DNA from: Caryophanales bacterium
GTDB taxonomy: Bacteria > Bacillota_I > Bacilli_A > RF39 > UBA660
Reading direction: 5' to 3'
DNA length: 35,311 nucleotides
NCBI GenBank assembly: GCA_016282375.1
Contig: JAEEKI010000018.1
Span: 1-35,311 of the forward strand
The notes below the pieces were generated by a model. The model worked only from the letters and a program-made list of their open reading frames with translations. It did not search any database and was not told where the DNA came from. Each line of letters starts with the position of its first letter. The first letter of the stretch is position 1. Position numbers and translations under genes: made by a program. Shown piece by piece: positions 8,111 to 15,570 of the stretch.

Positions 8111-8954
8111 CAATAATATTAATTACTTGTTCAACGGTATCATCAAAATGCTCATAATTGGTTTCTACCCAATTAACATCCATTTTATTATTAAACCAAG
8201 TATATTGCCTTTTAGCATAATTACGACTCTTTTGTTTAATAATATCAATGGCTTGTTCTAAAGACGTATCACCATTTAAATAAGAAATGATTTCTTTATA
8301 CCCAATTGCGGTATGTAATACTTTACTATGAGGATACTTATGATACACGTTTTTTACTTCATCAATAAGGCCCATTTCTATCATCTTATCAACACGATTG
8401 TTAATGATACTATAAAGTTTATCCCTATTTGTAGTTAGACCAATAAAATGCACATTTGGATATAATAACTTTGGTTCAACATTTTTAATAATTTCTTTAT
8501 TTAAAAATCTAACTAATCTAACCCTATTATTAGGATGAATTTGCATATTAGGGTCTTTTTTCAAGGCTAATTGATATAATTCCTCGTTTGATAAATCATC
8601 GTATGTTACACTCTTCTTTTCTTCTTCGAAACGATAGTCAAATAACGCTGCACATAGATATAAGCCTGTACCACCCACCATAATAATATTCCGATTGTGG
8701 TACTTATCAAGTATTTTACGAACATCATCTTGATACTCTTTAACGCTATATTCTTCGTCTGGACTTTTAATATCTAATAAAAAATGTTCAATGCCTTCTT
8801 TTTCTTGCTCGGTTACTTTAGCACTACCAATATCTAAAGCTTTATATACTTGAACAGCATCAAAATTAACGATAATCCCCTGATATTTTTGGGCTAATTT
8901 AACACTTAATTTTGTCTTTCCAACCCCCGTGGGACCTACAACGGCTATAATCAT
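8088..8954 (-). CDS. miaA: MiaA, tRNA dimethylallyltransferase
   Basis: 288 residues. P-loop 'GPTGVGKTKLS', 'FDAVQVYKALDIGSAK' (family DSxQVYxxxxIGTAKP; the usual Ser is Ala here), 'IIMVGGTGLYLCAALFDY' and 'KRQYTWFNN' are diagnostic. MiaA adds dimethylallyl to N6 of A37 in tRNAs reading UNN codons; MiaB, encoded at 30354-31757, then adds the 2-methylthio group. It is slightly shorter than many homologues (~305-315). AAGGGAG lies 5 nt upstream of the ATG. It is divergent from tmcAL, another tRNA-modification gene, with overlapping promoters. Confidence 0.96.
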   Translation of the reverse strand: MIIAVVGPTGVGKTKLSVKLAQKYQGIIVNFDAVQVYKALDIGSAKVTEQEKEGIEHFLLDIKSPDEEYSVKEYQDDVRKILDKYHNRNIIMVGGTGLYLCAALFDYRFEEEKKSVTYDDLSNEELYQLALKKDPNMQIHPNNRVRLVRFLNKEIIKNVEPKLLYPNVHFIGLTTNRDKLYSIINNRVDKMIEMGLIDEVKNVYHKYPHSKVLHTAIGYKEIISYLNGDTSLEQAIDIIKQKSRNYAKRQYTWFNNKMDVNWVETNYEHFDDTVEQVINIIENKKPNL

Positions 8955-8974
8955 AATTTCTCCCTTTCTTGGAT

Positions 8975-9003
8975 ATTATAACATTTGACTTTTTTTCTAT
9001 CAA
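8975..9003 (-). promoter_or_regulatory. miaA promoter
   Basis: Minus strand: TTGATA (9003-8998), 17 nt, TATAAT (8980-8975) with an upstream TGT making an extended -10. Its -35 lies inside the spacer of the divergent tmcAL promoter. Confidence 0.7.
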
Positions 9004-9013
9004 CTGCTATATT
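8985..9013 (+). promoter_or_regulatory. tmcAL promoter
   Basis: TTGACT (8985-8990), 17 nt, TATATT (9008-9013) with TGC before it (extended -10). The expected start point near 9020 is only ~10 nt before the start codon at 9030. Confidence 0.7.
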
Positions 9014-9029
9014 TAACTAGGTGATTGGC

Positions 9030-10136
9030 TTGGAAGTAATTGGTATTGTATGTGAATATAACCCTTTTCATAACGGACATATTCACCACATCAAAAGAAT
9101 AAAGGAATTATATCCAGATAGCATTATTGTTTTAGCCCTAAATGGGTATTTTTTACAACGTGGAGAAATATCCATTTTAACGAAGGAAGATAAAACTAAG
9201 ATTGCTCTTGAACACCAAGTGGATATTGTTATTGATGTACCAATTATCTATGGAACACAAAGTGCGGATAACTTTGCTTATGCCGCTGTTTATGTATTAA
9301 ACAAACTTAAAGTAAATCGGATTATTTTTGGTAGTGAAACTAATGATATTGAAAAGATAATCCATATTGCCAAAGAAAGTGATTCTAAAGCCTATGCTAA
9401 GGAAATAAAAAAACTTTTAGAGAAAGGTTTAAACTATCCTACTGCTCTTGCTCAAAGTTTAAAAACCGACTTTTCTTTCATGCCCAATGATCTATTAGGA
9501 ATATCCTATGTCAAAGCAATACTAAAAATTAATAAAAAGATTATTCCTCAGACTATTCAAAGAACCAGTAATTATTTAGATACCTCTTCTTGCGAGGATA
9601 TTATCAGTGCGTCTAATATTCGTCATAAAATCAAAAATAAACAGAATATTGATAAATACTTACCTAAAAAGGCCTTTGATAAAATAATAGATATTGATTA
9701 TCAAAAGTATTTTGATCTTTTAAAAACGATTATTGTTCGTAGTGATGATTTAGATACTATTTTAGATGTCGACGAAGGAATTGAAAATCGTCTTAAAGAA
9801 ATGATTCTTAAAACTGATAACATCGAAGATTTTGTTAATAAAATTAAAACTAGACGTTATACTTATAATAAAATTAATCGGATGCTTATTCACATCCTTT
9901 TAGGAATAAAAAAAACAGATGCCAAAGCACCGATTACCTATTTGCATTTATTAGGTATTAATAGCAAAGGTCGTAATTATTTAAAAAGTATTCGTAAAGA
10001 CATAGACATCCCCTTTAACTTTGATAAACAATCCAAAAATTATGATTATGAACAAAAAGCTGTATATATTTATGATATTATTACTAACCAAAAATGTGCC
10101 AAAAAAGAACTAAGTAATAAACCAGTTATTTCTTAG
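9030..10136 (+). CDS. tmcAL: TmcAL (YlbM), tRNA-Met cytidine acetate ligase
   Basis: 368 residues. The N-terminal 'VIGIVCEYNPFHNGHIHHI' is the nucleotidyltransferase HxGH-type motif of YlbM/TmcAL, and 'GSETNDIEKI', 'PNDLLGISYVKAI' and 'SASNIRHKI' follow as in the family. The enzyme makes N4-acetylcytidine at C34 of elongator tRNA-Met from acetate and ATP. I place the start at TTG 9030: the AGGTGA at 9019-9024 is the ribosome-binding site, and the protein then aligns with the usual M-x-x-x-G-(L/I)-V-x-EYNPFHNGH. A GTG at 9021 is in frame but lies inside that site. Divergent from miaA. Confidence 0.93.
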   Translation: MEVIGIVCEYNPFHNGHIHHIKRIKELYPDSIIVLALNGYFLQRGEISILTKEDKTKIALEHQVDIVIDVPIIYGTQSADNFAYAAVYVLNKLKVNRIIFGSETNDIEKIIHIAKESDSKAYAKEIKKLLEKGLNYPTALAQSLKTDFSFMPNDLLGISYVKAILKINKKIIPQTIQRTSNYLDTSSCEDIISASNIRHKIKNKQNIDKYLPKKAFDKIIDIDYQKYFDLLKTIIVRSDDLDTILDVDEGIENRLKEMILKTDNIEDFVNKIKTRRYTYNKINRMLIHILLGIKKTDAKAPITYLHLLGINSKGRNYLKSIRKDIDIPFNFDKQSKNYDYEQKAVYIYDIITNQKCAKKELSNKPVIS

Positions 10137-10150
10137 TTCTTTTTCTTTTT
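10103..10150. terminator. Bidirectional terminator between tmcAL and the membrane protein gene
   Basis: 12-bp stem AAAAGAACTAAG/CTTAGTTCTTTT (10103-10114 with 10132-10143) carrying both converging stop codons, with a T-rich run on the plus side and an A run on the other. Confidence 0.8.
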
Positions 10151-11923
10151 TAATAATATCCAAGTTCCTATGGTAAAAAGACTCGTAAAAACAAATGGCA
10201 TTGCATAGCGAAAATATGTATTTGCTGGGGAAGCAACGCAAATCAGCATACTAATTAGCAAAGGACAAAGTAAAGCAAAATAATCGTGTTTACGATTTTT
10301 AATTAACCATAATGCATAAGCAATAATTAGCCAACTATTAAAACCAATATTACTAATAAGACCAATACCTGGAAAAACCGGAAAAGCGCCACCATAAGCT
10401 ACCAAAAAACTTCTTAAAAAACTTAAATTATTATAATGATAATCAACTAGCCCACCTCTTGTAACAATTGGTTCGTACTTATAATAGATATACCAAGATG
10501 TCGAACCAACATCAAAATAACCGTAAGTATTATTTAAGGTAGCATCTATATAGGTAACTGGATGTTTAATTAAGCCCTTAAACCACACTTGATAATATGC
10601 TTTTAAATCCTCCCTGGTAGCATATTTGTTATAAGTATTTTTAATAGGATCAGCCAAAACAGGATTATATTTATCCTTAATAACATCATAATCAATTATT
10701 TTATCTATTGTCTTTTTATCACTTATTGATAATTCATCTTCATGGTTAATAACATATCTAGCAGTTTGTTGAAATAAAATGGACATTCTTTCCCGAGGAC
10801 TAGTATCAGTAATTCCCAATTTTGGAAGTAAGATAAATTTATAGCCAAAAAAGATACTGATACAACTCATAAAAATAAACAAGACTTGACTAATATTTAC
10901 TCTATTATAAACCACTATAAAAGGAAATAAGAATAAAACTAAATAAATACCATTATTTCTAAATAAGCAAATTAATAGCAAAATTAGCAACCACAAACAA
11001 GATTTTTTAAAACTTAAGACTTTCTTTTCATATCTTACATCAAATATTAACATCATAAGCCATATTATAAATAAAGTGTAATAGACATCCTTATTGGCAT
11101 TTAACGCATAAAAAGGAAACATAGGTACCAAAGCATAACATAGTAACATCAAGACTAAATACCTGGAGGACATACCCTTTTTATGTAGATAGAAAATAGT
11201 ATAAGCCAAAGTAAAGGCCATAAAAATGCCTTGTGTTAAACTATAAAGAAATAAACCAAAATTATCATTAATAAGACTTCTACCTAAACGTAAAAAACCA
11301 CCAAGTAACAAAGTATGAACAACAGGATGATGATTAGTGATATTAACATTTGGATCAATTTGAATTGAATAATCAGAATACTTAGTTCTCTCACCTAAAG
11401 CTTGTCTTATTTGATAAGAAGGATCTGGTGACAGAATAATGGGATAAAAAGCCACATAATATATACTCCATGCAATTATTAAAATTAAAAATGGTGCTAA
11501 CAAAGGATGCTTTGTTAAGGTTAATTTTAACCAGTTAAACCTGTTATTTAAAAAATCTATATTCTGTAAGGTATATAGGTAATTTAAAATCATCAATATT
11601 AAATGATAATAACCTACTACTTGTATGATGGTAAATAATAACATCCTAGGATAAAAAGGAACAGTTATTGTTCCATAAAAACGATAAGCACTACCAATAA
11701 ATAAAAATAATGTAAAAATAATAGACAATATTCTAAAGTACTTATTAGCGACTTTTTTATTTATAAACACAAGTAAAAAGCAAAAAATAACACCTAAAAA
11801 AATTCTTAATATCAAATATTTATCACAAAAGACCGTTAATAAGTTTTGTTCAAATAATAATTGATAATTAAAAAAGATAGAAAAGGATGCAATAATATTT
11901 AAAATAAACTTTCTATTTTTCAC
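10133..11923 (-). CDS. Large polytopic membrane protein, DUF6020-like (probable GT-C fold)
   Basis: 596 residues with about a dozen hydrophobic helices. The segment 'FYPIILSPDPSYQIRQALG' followed by 'NHHPVVHTLLLGGFLRLG' and a large extracytoplasmic loop at ~375-480 ('DTSPRERMSILFQQTARYV', 'YNPVLADPIKN') is the pattern I associate with DUF6020-type proteins, thought to be GT-C-like lipid-linked sugar transferases of the envelope. Substrate unknown. The only in-frame start near the N terminus is GTG at 11923 with no ribosome-binding site; TATAAT ends just 6 nt before it, so the mRNA may be leaderless. It lies alone between terminators. Confidence 0.72.
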   Translation of the reverse strand: MKNRKFILNIIASFSIFFNYQLLFEQNLLTVFCDKYLILRIFLGVIFCFLLVFINKKVANKYFRILSIIFTLFLFIGSAYRFYGTITVPFYPRMLLFTIIQVVGYYHLILMILNYLYTLQNIDFLNNRFNWLKLTLTKHPLLAPFLILIIAWSIYYVAFYPIILSPDPSYQIRQALGERTKYSDYSIQIDPNVNITNHHPVVHTLLLGGFLRLGRSLINDNFGLFLYSLTQGIFMAFTLAYTIFYLHKKGMSSRYLVLMLLCYALVPMFPFYALNANKDVYYTLFIIWLMMLIFDVRYEKKVLSFKKSCLWLLILLLICLFRNNGIYLVLFLFPFIVVYNRVNISQVLFIFMSCISIFFGYKFILLPKLGITDTSPRERMSILFQQTARYVINHEDELSISDKKTIDKIIDYDVIKDKYNPVLADPIKNTYNKYATREDLKAYYQVWFKGLIKHPVTYIDATLNNTYGYFDVGSTSWYIYYKYEPIVTRGGLVDYHYNNLSFLRSFLVAYGGAFPVFPGIGLISNIGFNSWLIIAYALWLIKNRKHDYFALLCPLLISMLICVASPANTYFRYAMPFVFTSLFTIGTWILLKKKKN

Positions 11924-11958
11924 ATTATTATTATATCACTAACTATTATTTATTTAAC

Positions 11959-11989
11959 AAAAAAATAGGTAAATATTTACCTATTTTTT
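11959..11989 (-). terminator. hsp20 intrinsic terminator
   Basis: Perfect 15-bp palindrome centred at 11974/11975 (arm AAAAAATAGGTAAAT) with T runs in both orientations, directly after the hsp20 stop. Confidence 0.8.
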
Positions 11990-11990
11990 A

Positions 11991-12410
11991 CTACTTAATT
12001 TCGATTTTTTTTGCAGTTTCAATTTTCTTTTCTTCTTTTTTAGGAATATCGATTTTTAAGATTCCATTTTTAAACTCAGCTTCGATGTCTTCCTTCTCTA
12101 CTTCATCGCCAACATAGAAACTTCTTGAACATTCTCCATAGAATCTTTCTTGACGAACATATTTCTCATCGTCACCGTCTTTAGTTTCTTTGTTAACACT
12201 TGCAGATACAGTTAGATAACCACTATTTAATTCAATATTGATGTTATCTTTCTCATATCCAGGCAAATCCATTTCCACTACGTATTTGTCTTTCTTTTCT
12301 TTGATATCAGTTTTCATCAAAGCATTCGTTCTTTGTGAAAAGAAATCATCATCCTTAAAGAAGTCATCAAACAAATCGAAACTACCTTTTCTTCTTGGTA
12401 TTAACATCAT
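11991..12410 (-). CDS. Hsp20 / small heat-shock protein (alpha-crystallin domain)
   Basis: 139 residues from ATG 12410. The N-terminal 'MLIPRRKGSFDLFDDFF' arm is followed by an alpha-crystallin domain: 'TDIKEKKDKYVVEMDLPGYEKDNINIEL', 'RQERFYGECSRSFYVGDEV' and 'AEFKNGILKIDIPKKEEKK', the last containing the conserved GILxIxxPK. ATP-independent holdase preventing aggregation. The frame extends upstream to 12458, but AAGGAAG lies 9 nt before the ATG pair at 12410/12407, so the longer form is rejected. Expression is almost certainly heat-inducible through HrcA, because a CIRCE element overlaps the -35 box; the untranslated leader is ~90 nt. hrcA, groESL and dnaK are not in the window. Confidence 0.95.
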   Translation of the reverse strand: MMLIPRRKGSFDLFDDFFKDDDFFSQRTNALMKTDIKEKKDKYVVEMDLPGYEKDNINIELNSGYLTVSASVNKETKDGDDEKYVRQERFYGECSRSFYVGDEVEKEDIEAEFKNGILKIDIPKKEEKKIETAKKIEIK

Positions 12411-12507
12411 ATATATCATCTTCCTTTCATAACGTGTTATCATTAATCGGTAGCACATAATATAATTTTAATACCATAGTAAGTTCTTTATTTCTTACTA
12501 CACTTAC

Positions 12508-12536
12508 ATGATAACACTATTATTAGCACTTGTCAA
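12508..12536 (-). promoter_or_regulatory. hsp20 SigA promoter
   Basis: Minus strand: consensus TTGACA (12536-12531), 17 nt, TATCAT (12513-12508). The -35 lies within the CIRCE operator, so HrcA binding would block polymerase. Confidence 0.85.
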
Positions 12537-12549
12537 TAGTGAGTGCTAA
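12523..12549. promoter_or_regulatory. CIRCE element (HrcA operator)
   Basis: TTAGCACTT-N9-GAGTGCTAA, differing from the CIRCE consensus TTAGCACTC-N9-GAGTGCTAA at a single base. HrcA repressor binds here at normal temperature. Confidence 0.95.
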
Positions 12550-12556
12550 ATTTTGT

Positions 12557-12594
12557 AAAAAAATTTAACGACCAAATCATAAGAGTTGATCGTT
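12557..12594 (-). terminator. Terminator after tRNA-Arg(CCG)
   Basis: Minus strand: 9-bp stem AACGATCAA/TTGGTCGTT with one G-U pair (12594-12586 with 12575-12567), then AAATTTTTTT. Confidence 0.65.
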
Positions 12595-12604
12595 ATTAAC
12601 CATT

Positions 12605-12681
12605 TGGTGTCCTCGGCAGGATTTGAACCTGTGACCTAATGCGTCGGAGGCATTCACTCTATCCAGCTGAGCTACGAGGAC
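12605..12681 (-). tRNA. tRNA-Arg (anticodon CCG)
   Basis: Complete cloverleaf on the minus strand: acceptor GTCCTCG/CGAGGAC, D arm GCTCAGCTGGATAGAGT, anticodon stem AATGC/GCATT with loop CTCCGAC (anticodon CCG, reading CGG), T arm ACAGGTTCAAATCCTG, discriminator A and encoded CCA (12607-12605). The first 25 nt are identical to those of tRNA-Arg(TCT) at 29436. The 5' end directly abuts the T tract of the rseP terminator, so the tRNA either depends on readthrough or on a TATAAT within that hairpin (12719-12714). Confidence 0.95.
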
Positions 12682-12719
12682 AAAAAAAATATAATTAAAC
12701 TAGAACAGTTTAATTATAT
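12682..12719 (-). terminator. rseP terminator
   Basis: 13-bp stem ATATAATTAAACT/AGTTTAATTATAT, 5-nt loop, then T8 on the minus strand. The rseP stop codon lies in the hairpin and the tRNA begins at the next base after the T run. Confidence 0.8.
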
Positions 12720-13812
12720 CATTAATTGTGACAATAATCATCAATAAAAAGATTAAGGCAAATCCTATTAAATGACAAGTATTTTCAAATTTAGCATTAA
12801 CTGGACTACCTTTAATTTTTTCCACTAGTACAAAGAAGACATGTCCTCCATCAAAAGCTGGGAAAGGTAAAATATTAATAAATCCAACATTAATAGATAA
12901 AAAGGCCGTAATATAAACAATGTATGAAATTGCTATACTAAGTTTATAATTTACTGATTCACCAACGATTTGGTAAATACCTACCGGACCAGATAATTCT
13001 TTCGGAGATATCTTACCTATTACTAAACCACCTATAGTTGTTGCCATTGAACTCATTACTGAACCAAATTTACGGAAGCCATAAGCGATAGCCCTCAAAG
13101 GATTAGAGGTATCTTCGTTTTTAATCACGATACCAAATACTTTTCTTGTAACACCCTCTTCCTCAACCTCTTCAGGAATAATGTTAAAGGTTTCTTTCTT
13201 ACCATCTTGATGCTTTACTTCAAAACTATATGTTTCATTAGCATTCTTAAAATATAAGACGATTTGGGCTTTATCCCAACTATTAACCTTATATCCGTTA
13301 ATTTTAGTAATGATGTCGCCTTCCACTAACCCTGCCAAAGCTGCAGGCTTATCCTCTACTACGCTAGCAATCTCTGGTGTAATAGCACCTCCACCCCAGA
13401 TCATAGCGTACAAGCTAAGTAAAACAATAGCTAAAATAAAATTATTAACGACACCGGCTACTAAAATGATTAATCTTTGATACCAAGGTCTATTACATAA
13501 TAATTTATCTTTAGGAATATCTTGTTCAGCATCATCATATACTTCACCAGCCATGGCCACAAAGCCACCAATGGGAATCGCTCTTATATTATAATCAATG
13601 CCATCTTTCTTACCTTTATGAGTAAAAAGTAAAGGCCCCATACCAATGGAAAATTCATAAATATATACACCAAACTTCTTAGCCCATATAAAATGACCAA
13701 ACTCATGTACTAAAATAATAATCCCTAAAACTAAAATTAATAATACAAGTTTTAGAATAAACATTCCTACACCAGTAAGCATGCTCATAAACGTTAAAAT
13801 GTTTATCATCAT
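12700..13812 (-). CDS. rseP: RseP/RasP site-2 intramembrane zinc metalloprotease
   Basis: 370 residues. The first membrane helix carries the active site 'LVHEFGHFIWAK' (HExxH), followed by 'GPLLF', a PDZ domain at ~150-215 with 'AALAGLVEGDIITKINGYKV', and the C-terminal 'NILPFPAFDGGH' (NxxPxPxxDG) zinc-ligand motif. It cleaves membrane-embedded substrates such as anti-sigma factors and signal-peptide remnants. It follows cdsA after 9 nt; in many bacteria dxr lies between them and is absent here. AAAGGAG precedes two adjacent ATGs (13812 and 13809). Last protein gene of the sepF-divIVA-cdsA-rseP run. Confidence 0.96.
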   Translation of the reverse strand: MMINILTFMSMLTGVGMFILKLVLLILVLGIIILVHEFGHFIWAKKFGVYIYEFSIGMGPLLFTHKGKKDGIDYNIRAIPIGGFVAMAGEVYDDAEQDIPKDKLLCNRPWYQRLIILVAGVVNNFILAIVLLSLYAMIWGGGAITPEIASVVEDKPAALAGLVEGDIITKINGYKVNSWDKAQIVLYFKNANETYSFEVKHQDGKKETFNIIPEEVEEEGVTRKVFGIVIKNEDTSNPLRAIAYGFRKFGSVMSSMATTIGGLVIGKISPKELSGPVGIYQIVGESVNYKLSIAISYIVYITAFLSINVGFINILPFPAFDGGHVFFVLVEKIKGSPVNAKFENTCHLIGFALIFLLMIIVTINDIIKLF

Positions 13813-13821
13813 CTATCTCCT

Positions 13822-14607
13822 TTAAAATAACAAACCAGTTAATAAAATATATGTCATAAAAATCACAATTGTACTATCAAGACGATCTAAGGCACCACCA
13901 TGACCCGGCATTAAATTAGAAAAGTCTTTTATACCATTTTCTCTTTTAATCTTACTAAATATTAAATCACCAAATTGACCAATTGTAGATAATATCATCG
14001 TACCAACCACAATTTTAAATGAAAAACTATGCATTGCAATAAAGTAAATAATACAAGGAATAATGGTTCCAAATGCTAATCCCGCAACGGCACCTTCCCA
14101 AGACTTCTTTGGACTAATTTTAGGACACATTTTATGTTTTCCAAATTTAATACCAAAAAAATAAGCTAGGCTATCCGTAGCCATGGGTATTGATACCAAA
14201 TACAAAAAGGTTTTAATACCACTTTCGCGAACAACAATAAAACTTTTAAAAGACATTGCTAAGAATAAAACAATACTTATTAAATAAAACGCATCACTAC
14301 TTGTATAATCTTCATTTTTATAAAAAATAATAGGAATCAATAAACTAAGTAATAACAAGACTACTTTAGAATAATCAAAAGCATATAAGAAAGTATCTTG
14401 TAATATTAAAACAATTAGTAAGCATAATGCAATCGCTAATGGAACTTTAGGAAACTCTTTATGGGACTTTTTTAAAAACAACATCTCCATAAATCCTGCC
14501 ATGGCAATACAAGTAACGCCAACAGCATACAATGTTCCTCCAAAATAAATAAACGGTATTACTAATAAAATAGCAATAACAGCACTAATAATTCTTTGTT
14601 TCAACAT
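13822..14607 (-). CDS. cdsA: CdsA, phosphatidate cytidylyltransferase
   Basis: 261 residues, ~8 membrane helices, standard length. The C-terminal CDP-alcohol cytidylyltransferase signature is intact: 'FSKIKRENGIKDFSNLMPGH' then 'GGALDRLDS'. 'CPKISPKKSWEGAVAG' is the second conserved stretch. It makes CDP-diacylglycerol from phosphatidate and CTP, the branch point to phosphatidylglycerol and cardiolipin. It begins 6 nt after the divIVA stop with its own GGAGGG site, as part of the same operon. Confidence 0.96.
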   Translation of the reverse strand: MLKQRIISAVIAILLVIPFIYFGGTLYAVGVTCIAMAGFMEMLFLKKSHKEFPKVPLAIALCLLIVLILQDTFLYAFDYSKVVLLLLSLLIPIIFYKNEDYTSSDAFYLISIVLFLAMSFKSFIVVRESGIKTFLYLVSIPMATDSLAYFFGIKFGKHKMCPKISPKKSWEGAVAGLAFGTIIPCIIYFIAMHSFSFKIVVGTMILSTIGQFGDLIFSKIKRENGIKDFSNLMPGHGGALDRLDSTIVIFMTYILLTGLLF

Positions 14608-14613
14608 ACCCTC

Positions 14614-15039
14614 CTAAAGAGTATCATCAAATTTTGTTACCTCATCCATTTGTGACTCTACAAGAGCCATAAAACGAGTTTTAAAACTTGCAACTCTTCT
14701 CTTTAATTCTTCAGCATCTTTTTCAATATTTTTAGCTTTCATAAGTGAATTGTTCATAATCTTTGCAGCATCTCTCTTAGCTTCTTCAATTATTAACTTA
14801 CCTTCAGATATGGCAGCTTTTTGAGCATTGGCGGTAGCTTCTTGAGCACACAAAAGAGTATCATTCAAGGACTTTTCTAGAGTCTTATACCTTTCCAATT
14901 CCTTATTTAGATACTCCATTTCGCGCACACTATATTTAAGCTTTTGTAAAATGTTTTCGTACTCTGAAATAACTTCAGCAACAAATTCATTTACATCCGA
15001 CTTATTGTACCCTGAAAAACTTGTTCGAAATTTTTTCAT
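14614..15039 (-). CDS. divIVA: DivIVA-domain protein
   Basis: 141 residues. The N-terminal 'KKFRTSFSGYNKSDVNEFV' is the DivIVA lipid-binding domain signature (F...xxGYxxxxVxxF), followed by a long coiled coil rich in Glu, Lys and Ala to ~residue 135. DivIVA proteins mark negatively curved membrane at septa and poles. ATG 15039 follows GGGAGG by 9 nt; the longer frame from 15060 starts inside that site. It lies 14 nt after sepF. In Bacillus sepF and divIVA are separated by ylmG and ylmH; these are missing here. A GpsB-type paralogue is the alternative, but the operon supports DivIVA. Confidence 0.88.
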   Translation of the reverse strand: MKKFRTSFSGYNKSDVNEFVAEVISEYENILQKLKYSVREMEYLNKELERYKTLEKSLNDTLLCAQEATANAQKAAISEGKLIIEEAKRDAAKIMNNSLMKAKNIEKDAEELKRRVASFKTRFMALVESQMDEVTKFDDTL

Positions 15040-15053
15040 GGTAATGAACCTCC

Positions 15054-15473
15054 CTACCAATCAATATCTTCGTTTTCTTTACTCTCTTTATTCTTATCAC
15101 TATCTTCTGAAATCTTACCTTGAACATTAACATTTTTAGGTGTGCATAAATATATGCCAACCCCAATTTTTTGCATTGATCCGCCAATAGCATAGATACA
15201 ACCGCTTAAAAAATCAATAATTCTTTTGGCTTGATCAGAAGTCACCCTTTTTAAATTAACAACAACACTATTTCTCGTTTTTAAATAATCTGCGATTTGT
15301 TGAGATTCAGAATAAGCTCTTGGCTCTAACAAAATCATCTTATTACCAGTCTTATCAGCCTCTTTTAAAGCTTCTTCCTTGGTTATTGAATAGAATCCAT
15401 CTTCACTTGCGCTGATGTTTTCATCATCACTATCATTTGAATCATTCAACCATTTTTTAAAATTTAAGCCCAT
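15054..15473 (-). CDS. sepF: SepF, FtsZ-associated division protein
   Basis: 139 residues. An N-terminal amphipathic helix 'MGLNFKKWLND' (membrane targeting) and an acidic linker precede a SepF core: 'KMILLEPRAYSESQQIADYL' and 'VVVNLKRVTSDQAKRIIDFL' followed by 'SGCIYAIGGSMQKIGVGIYL', the classic SepF fold that bundles FtsZ and tethers it to the membrane. ATG 15473 has AGGAGG 9 nt upstream; the frame upstream of it is not coding. First gene of the sepF-divIVA-cdsA-rseP run with its own promoter. The C-terminal ~25 residues are an unusually acidic, lysine-rich tail. Confidence 0.94.
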   Translation of the reverse strand: MGLNFKKWLNDSNDSDDENISASEDGFYSITKEEALKEADKTGNKMILLEPRAYSESQQIADYLKTRNSVVVNLKRVTSDQAKRIIDFLSGCIYAIGGSMQKIGVGIYLCTPKNVNVQGKISEDSDKNKESKENEDIDW

Positions 15474-15502
15474 ATAAAAAATCCTCCTAGTATCTATATT
15501 TA

Positions 15503-15531
15503 ATTGTAGCAAAAAAAAGTTACTTATGCAA
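15503..15531 (-). promoter_or_regulatory. Promoter of the sepF-divIVA-cdsA-rseP operon
   Basis: Minus strand: TTGCAT (15531-15526), 17 nt, TACAAT (15508-15503) preceded by TGC (extended -10), 30 nt upstream of the sepF start. Confidence 0.7.
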
Positions 15532-15540
15532 TAAAGATAC

Positions 15541-15566
15541 AAAAAAACTCACTATAAAAGTGAGTA
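15541..15566 (-). terminator. glyQS terminator
   Basis: 7-bp stem ACTCACT/AGTGAGT with a 5-nt loop, then T7 on the minus strand, right after the glyQS stop. Confidence 0.8.
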
Positions 15567-15570
15567 TATT

